Of a DNA stretch of 7,586 bases, positions 5,606-7,586 are shown piece after piece (within the stretch, counting starts at the first letter, position 1; each line of letters begins with the position of its first letter). The DNA comes from Desulfuromonadaceae bacterium (GTDB taxonomy: Bacteria > Desulfobacterota > Desulfuromonadia > Desulfuromonadales > Geopsychrobacteraceae), in NCBI GenBank assembly GCA_030639985.1, contig DAOWKG010000071.1, forward strand, positions 1-7,586. The letters run 5' to 3'. The position numbers and the translations under genes are program-made. The notes beneath the pieces are model-generated. The model saw nothing but the letters and a program-made list of their open reading frames with translations. It made no database searches and was not told the origin of the DNA.

Positions 5606-7466
5606 GGTATTTTTTACGCAGATAAATCTGGATCACCGCGATTGCCGCCGGTGTTACCCCTTGGATCCTTGCTGCATGTCCCAGATTCAATGGTTTTATT
5701 TTATTCAGTTTTTCCCTAACCTCGGTGGAGATACTCGGAATCACGAAATAATCAATATCAGTGGGAATAACTATATCTTCTTGTTCCCTAAACCGTTCTA
5801 CCTGTTCCAGTTGGCGCTTTATATAACCTTCATACTTAATGGCTATTTCTACCTGCTCCAATGCTTGCGGAGTGAACTCATTGAGTTCTGGAAAGATTTC
5901 GCTCATTTTTTTAATATCAATTTCCGGACGTCGCAATAATTGCTCTAAACTTACCCCGCTCTTCAATTCACCCAATTGTAACTTGGTTACAATCTCACGA
6001 TTCGAAGATGTAATAGTTTTTGTCTGTACAATTTCACTTACGATACCAACCTCGTGTTGCTTTTCTAAATACCTTTTCCACCTGACATCATCAACCAAAC
6101 CTATATTACGCCCCAACTCAGTTAAGCGCTGATCTGCATTATCTTCACGCAACAGCAGGCGGTATTCCGATCGTGAGGTAAACATCCGATACGGATCCGT
6201 AGTTGGCTGAGTAATCAAATCATCAACCATCACCCCAAGGTAACCTTGATCTCTGCCGATAATTACCGGTTCTTTCTCTAGGCACTGATGGGCAGCGTTA
6301 ATACCGGCAAGCAGACCCTGCCCTGCGGCCTCCTCGTACCCCGAGGTTCCATTTATCTGCCCAGCATGGAATAAACCTGCAACAGTCCGTGTTTCTAAAC
6401 TTGGCTTAAGTTGCATTGGCTCAACAAAATCGTACTCAATCGCATAACCGGGGCGCATCATTTCGACCTGCTCAAAACCGACCATGGATCTAAAGTAGGC
6501 CAACTGCACGTCTGCTGGCAATGAAGTAGAAAGACCACTGGGGTACATTTCACTACCACGAACACCCTCTGGCTCAATAAACGATTGGTGGCTTTTTTTA
6601 TCCGGAAACCGCACCACCTTATCTTCTATTGATGGTCAATAGCGCGGGCCAATACCCTCGATGACGCCAGCAAAAAGTGGTGATCTATCCAAACTATTGC
6701 GAATTATATCATGGGTTCTTTCGTTGGTTTCGGCGATATAGCAATCCACCTGCTTACGTTCAATCTTATCGGTCATAAACGAAAACGGCTTGATCACCAC
6801 ATCCCCAGGTTGTTTTTCTAGCCGGCTAAAATCTATCGAACGTGCTGATAGCCTTGCCGGGGTGCCGGTTTTTAAGCGTCCGACATCCAATCCCAAAGAT
6901 TTTAGCGAACCTGAAATATTTTCTGCCGAAGGTTCACCTGCCCGCCCGCCAGCATAGTTATTCAACCCAATATGTATCAATCCACGCATAAAGGTACCGG
7001 TTGTCAACACTACCGTCTGGCCGAAGAAACTTAACCCTTCACGAGTCCTAACCCCAACAATCCGCCCCTTCTCTGCCAGCAACTCATCAACCAACCCCTG
7101 CTTCAAATCGAGCAACGGTTCGTCTTCAATTACATTTTTCATTCTGGCGCTATATGCCATCCGATCGGCTTGGGCTCGAGCGGCACGAACAGCTGGCCCC
7201 TTACGCGTATTCAAACGTCGAAACTGTATCCCGGTGGCATCAATATTCAACCCCATCTCACCACCCATGGCATCAATTTCGTGCACCAAGTGTCCCTTTG
7301 CCAACCCACCAATAGAAGGATTACACGACATCTGCGCAACAGTATCTAGTCCAATCGTCAACAGTAGCGCTGAGCAACCGATACGTGCTGCCGCCAACGC
7401 AGCCTCACAACCAGCATGGCCAGCCCCAACAACTATCACTTGATAGTTTTTTCCGTAATCTATCAT
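5598..7466 (-). CDS. mnmG: MnmG (GidA), tRNA U34 carboxymethylaminomethyl synthase subunit; probable selenoprotein with in-frame TGA at codon 277
   Basis: FAD-dependent partner of MnmE in making (c)mnm5U at the tRNA wobble position. Reading through one TGA (6636-6638) gives 622 residues, close to the roughly 630 of typical MnmG. Visible features: dinucleotide-binding motif GAGHAGCEAA at residues 14-23; MSCNPSIGG with conserved Cys48; GTFMRGLIHIG near 157-167; RLKTGTPARL in the FAD domain; C-terminal helical domain with EGYIKRQ and LNLGHAARI typical of the MnmE/tRNA-binding part. At residue 277 the family has a conserved Cys in GPRYCPSIEDKV; here the codon is TGA, with perfect flanking residues on both sides and no frameshift. 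TGA ends other genes here (atpF, parB), so it is not a general sense codon. A selenocysteine is the best explanation; a nonsense mutation or sequencing error is the alternative. The ATG start follows GGTGGG after a short spacer. The 3' end overlaps rsmG by 8 bp. Confidence 0.93.
6587..6618 (-). promoter_or_regulatory. Candidate bacterial SECIS hairpin in mnmG mRNA
   Basis: Counting from the first base after the TGA, nucleotides 18-23 (GGUGGU) can pair with 44-49 (GCCACC), giving five Watson-Crick pairs and one G-U. Inside, CGG at 25-27 pairs with CCG at 31-33 around a UUU loop; if the closing G-C opens, the loop becomes GUUUC, placing a G and U at its start as SelB-recognised loops do. The apical part lies in the distance range (about 16-37 nt after UGA) known for bacterial SECIS elements. 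The fold was drawn by eye, with a large asymmetric A-rich internal loop, so the exact structure is uncertain. Confidence 0.5.
6636..6638 (-). other. In-frame TGA codon, probable selenocysteine insertion site in mnmG
   Basis: The codon is TGA followed by C, between TAT (Tyr276) and CCA (Pro278). It replaces the conserved Cys that corresponds to Cys277 of E. coli MnmG, a residue known to be needed for activity. Cys-to-TGA exchange at a functional thiol, with the frame conserved over the remaining 345 codons, is the standard signature of a bacterial selenoprotein. Whether SelB and tRNA-Sec exist in this genome cannot be seen from the window. Confidence 0.85.
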
Positions 7467-7484
7467 CTACCCACCAAACAGAAT

Positions 7485-7500
7485 TGTTTCACGTGAAACA
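7485..7500. promoter_or_regulatory. parS: parS centromere site bound by ParB
   Basis: The 16-bp sequence TGTTTCACGTGAAACA is a perfect palindrome and identical to the broadly conserved bacterial chromosomal parS consensus. It is not inside a gene: it sits in the 54-bp gap between the mnmE stop and the mnmG start, about 18 bp ahead of the mnmG ATG. ParB loads at such sites as a CTP-dependent clamp and spreads on flanking DNA. The parA and parB genes lie about 2.6 kb further on, so this window holds the whole ParABS set. No second perfect copy was seen in the window. Confidence 0.96.
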
Positions 7501-7520
7501 TCTACGCCAGCAAACCCAAA

Positions 7521-7586
7521 CTACTTACCAATACAAAAACCGGAAAAAATATCATCAAGAACAGACTCGGTAGTAGTCTCACCAGA
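7521..7586 (-). CDS. mnmE: tRNA modification GTPase MnmE, C-terminal end only
   Basis: Reading the minus strand from the window edge gives 21 codons and a TAG stop. The peptide ends in DDIFSGFCIGK, which matches the highly conserved C-terminus of MnmE (TrmE), whose family signature is a terminal FC-I-GK with the Cys four residues from the end. MnmE is a dimeric, K+-activated GTPase that works with MnmG to add an aminomethyl-type group to C5 of the wobble uridine (U34) of certain tRNAs. The rest of the gene (GTPase and N-terminal domains) lies beyond the right edge. The next gene on the same strand is its partner mnmG, 54 bp downstream, so the two are probably cotranscribed. The call rests on a short but very characteristic tail plus context. 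Confidence 0.93.
   Translation of the reverse strand, partial: SGETTTESVLDDIFSGFCIGK

Noticed and set aside
5478..6132. Plus-strand open frames antisense to mnmG and rsmG
   Set aside because: They overlap well-conserved minus-strand genes, have no plausible ribosome sites or domains, and are shadows.
5598..7466. mnmG as a pseudogene or as two separate genes split at 6636
   Set aside because: The only lesion is a TGA at the invariant Cys codon; flanking residues are perfectly conserved, the frame is unchanged and the C-terminal half shows no decay. A random nonsense mutation would be unlikely to hit exactly this codon. The GTG at 6617 that could start a second gene has no good ribosome site.

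Overview
The window reads as one chromosomal block of vertical, housekeeping genes, all on the minus strand. The gene order is mnmE-mnmG-rsmG-parA-parB-bactofilin-atpF'-atpF-atpH-atpA. This order, the moderate base composition and the ATP synthase operon that starts with b' and b (no a or c subunit genes just upstream) suggest a deltaproteobacterium of the Desulfuromonadales type (Geobacter, Desulfuromonas or Pelobacter relatives). The mnmE/mnmG/rsmG/parAB cluster usually lies near the replication origin. No insertion sequence, phage gene, tRNA, rRNA or CRISPR array was seen.

Right part (about 7586 to 4961): the last 21 codons of mnmE, then a 54-bp gap with a perfect 16-bp parS centromere site, then mnmG, then rsmG overlapping it by 8 bp. 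The main discovery is in mnmG. The reading frame is interrupted by a single in-frame TGA at codon 277, exactly where the family has its conserved catalytic-region cysteine (GPRY-C-PSIEDKV). The frame then continues intact to a normal C-terminus, 622 residues in total. A hairpin that could serve as a bacterial SECIS element follows the TGA. The best reading is a selenocysteine-containing MnmG, not a pseudogene.

Middle part (4960 to 2753): a 114-bp gap with a possible promoter and a strong ribosome binding site, then parA and parB (8-bp overlap), then a bactofilin gene. With the parS site upstream of mnmG this gives a complete ParABS chromosome segregation system plus a polymer-forming cytoskeletal protein that may help position it.

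Left part (2752 to 1): a 227-bp gap with a TTGACA-type promoter candidate overlapped by an inverted repeat, then atpF' (b'), atpF (b), atpH (delta) and the first 314 codons of atpA (alpha), which runs off the window. These encode the peripheral stalk and catalytic head of F1Fo ATP synthase. AtpF carries an extra signal-peptide-like N-terminal segment.
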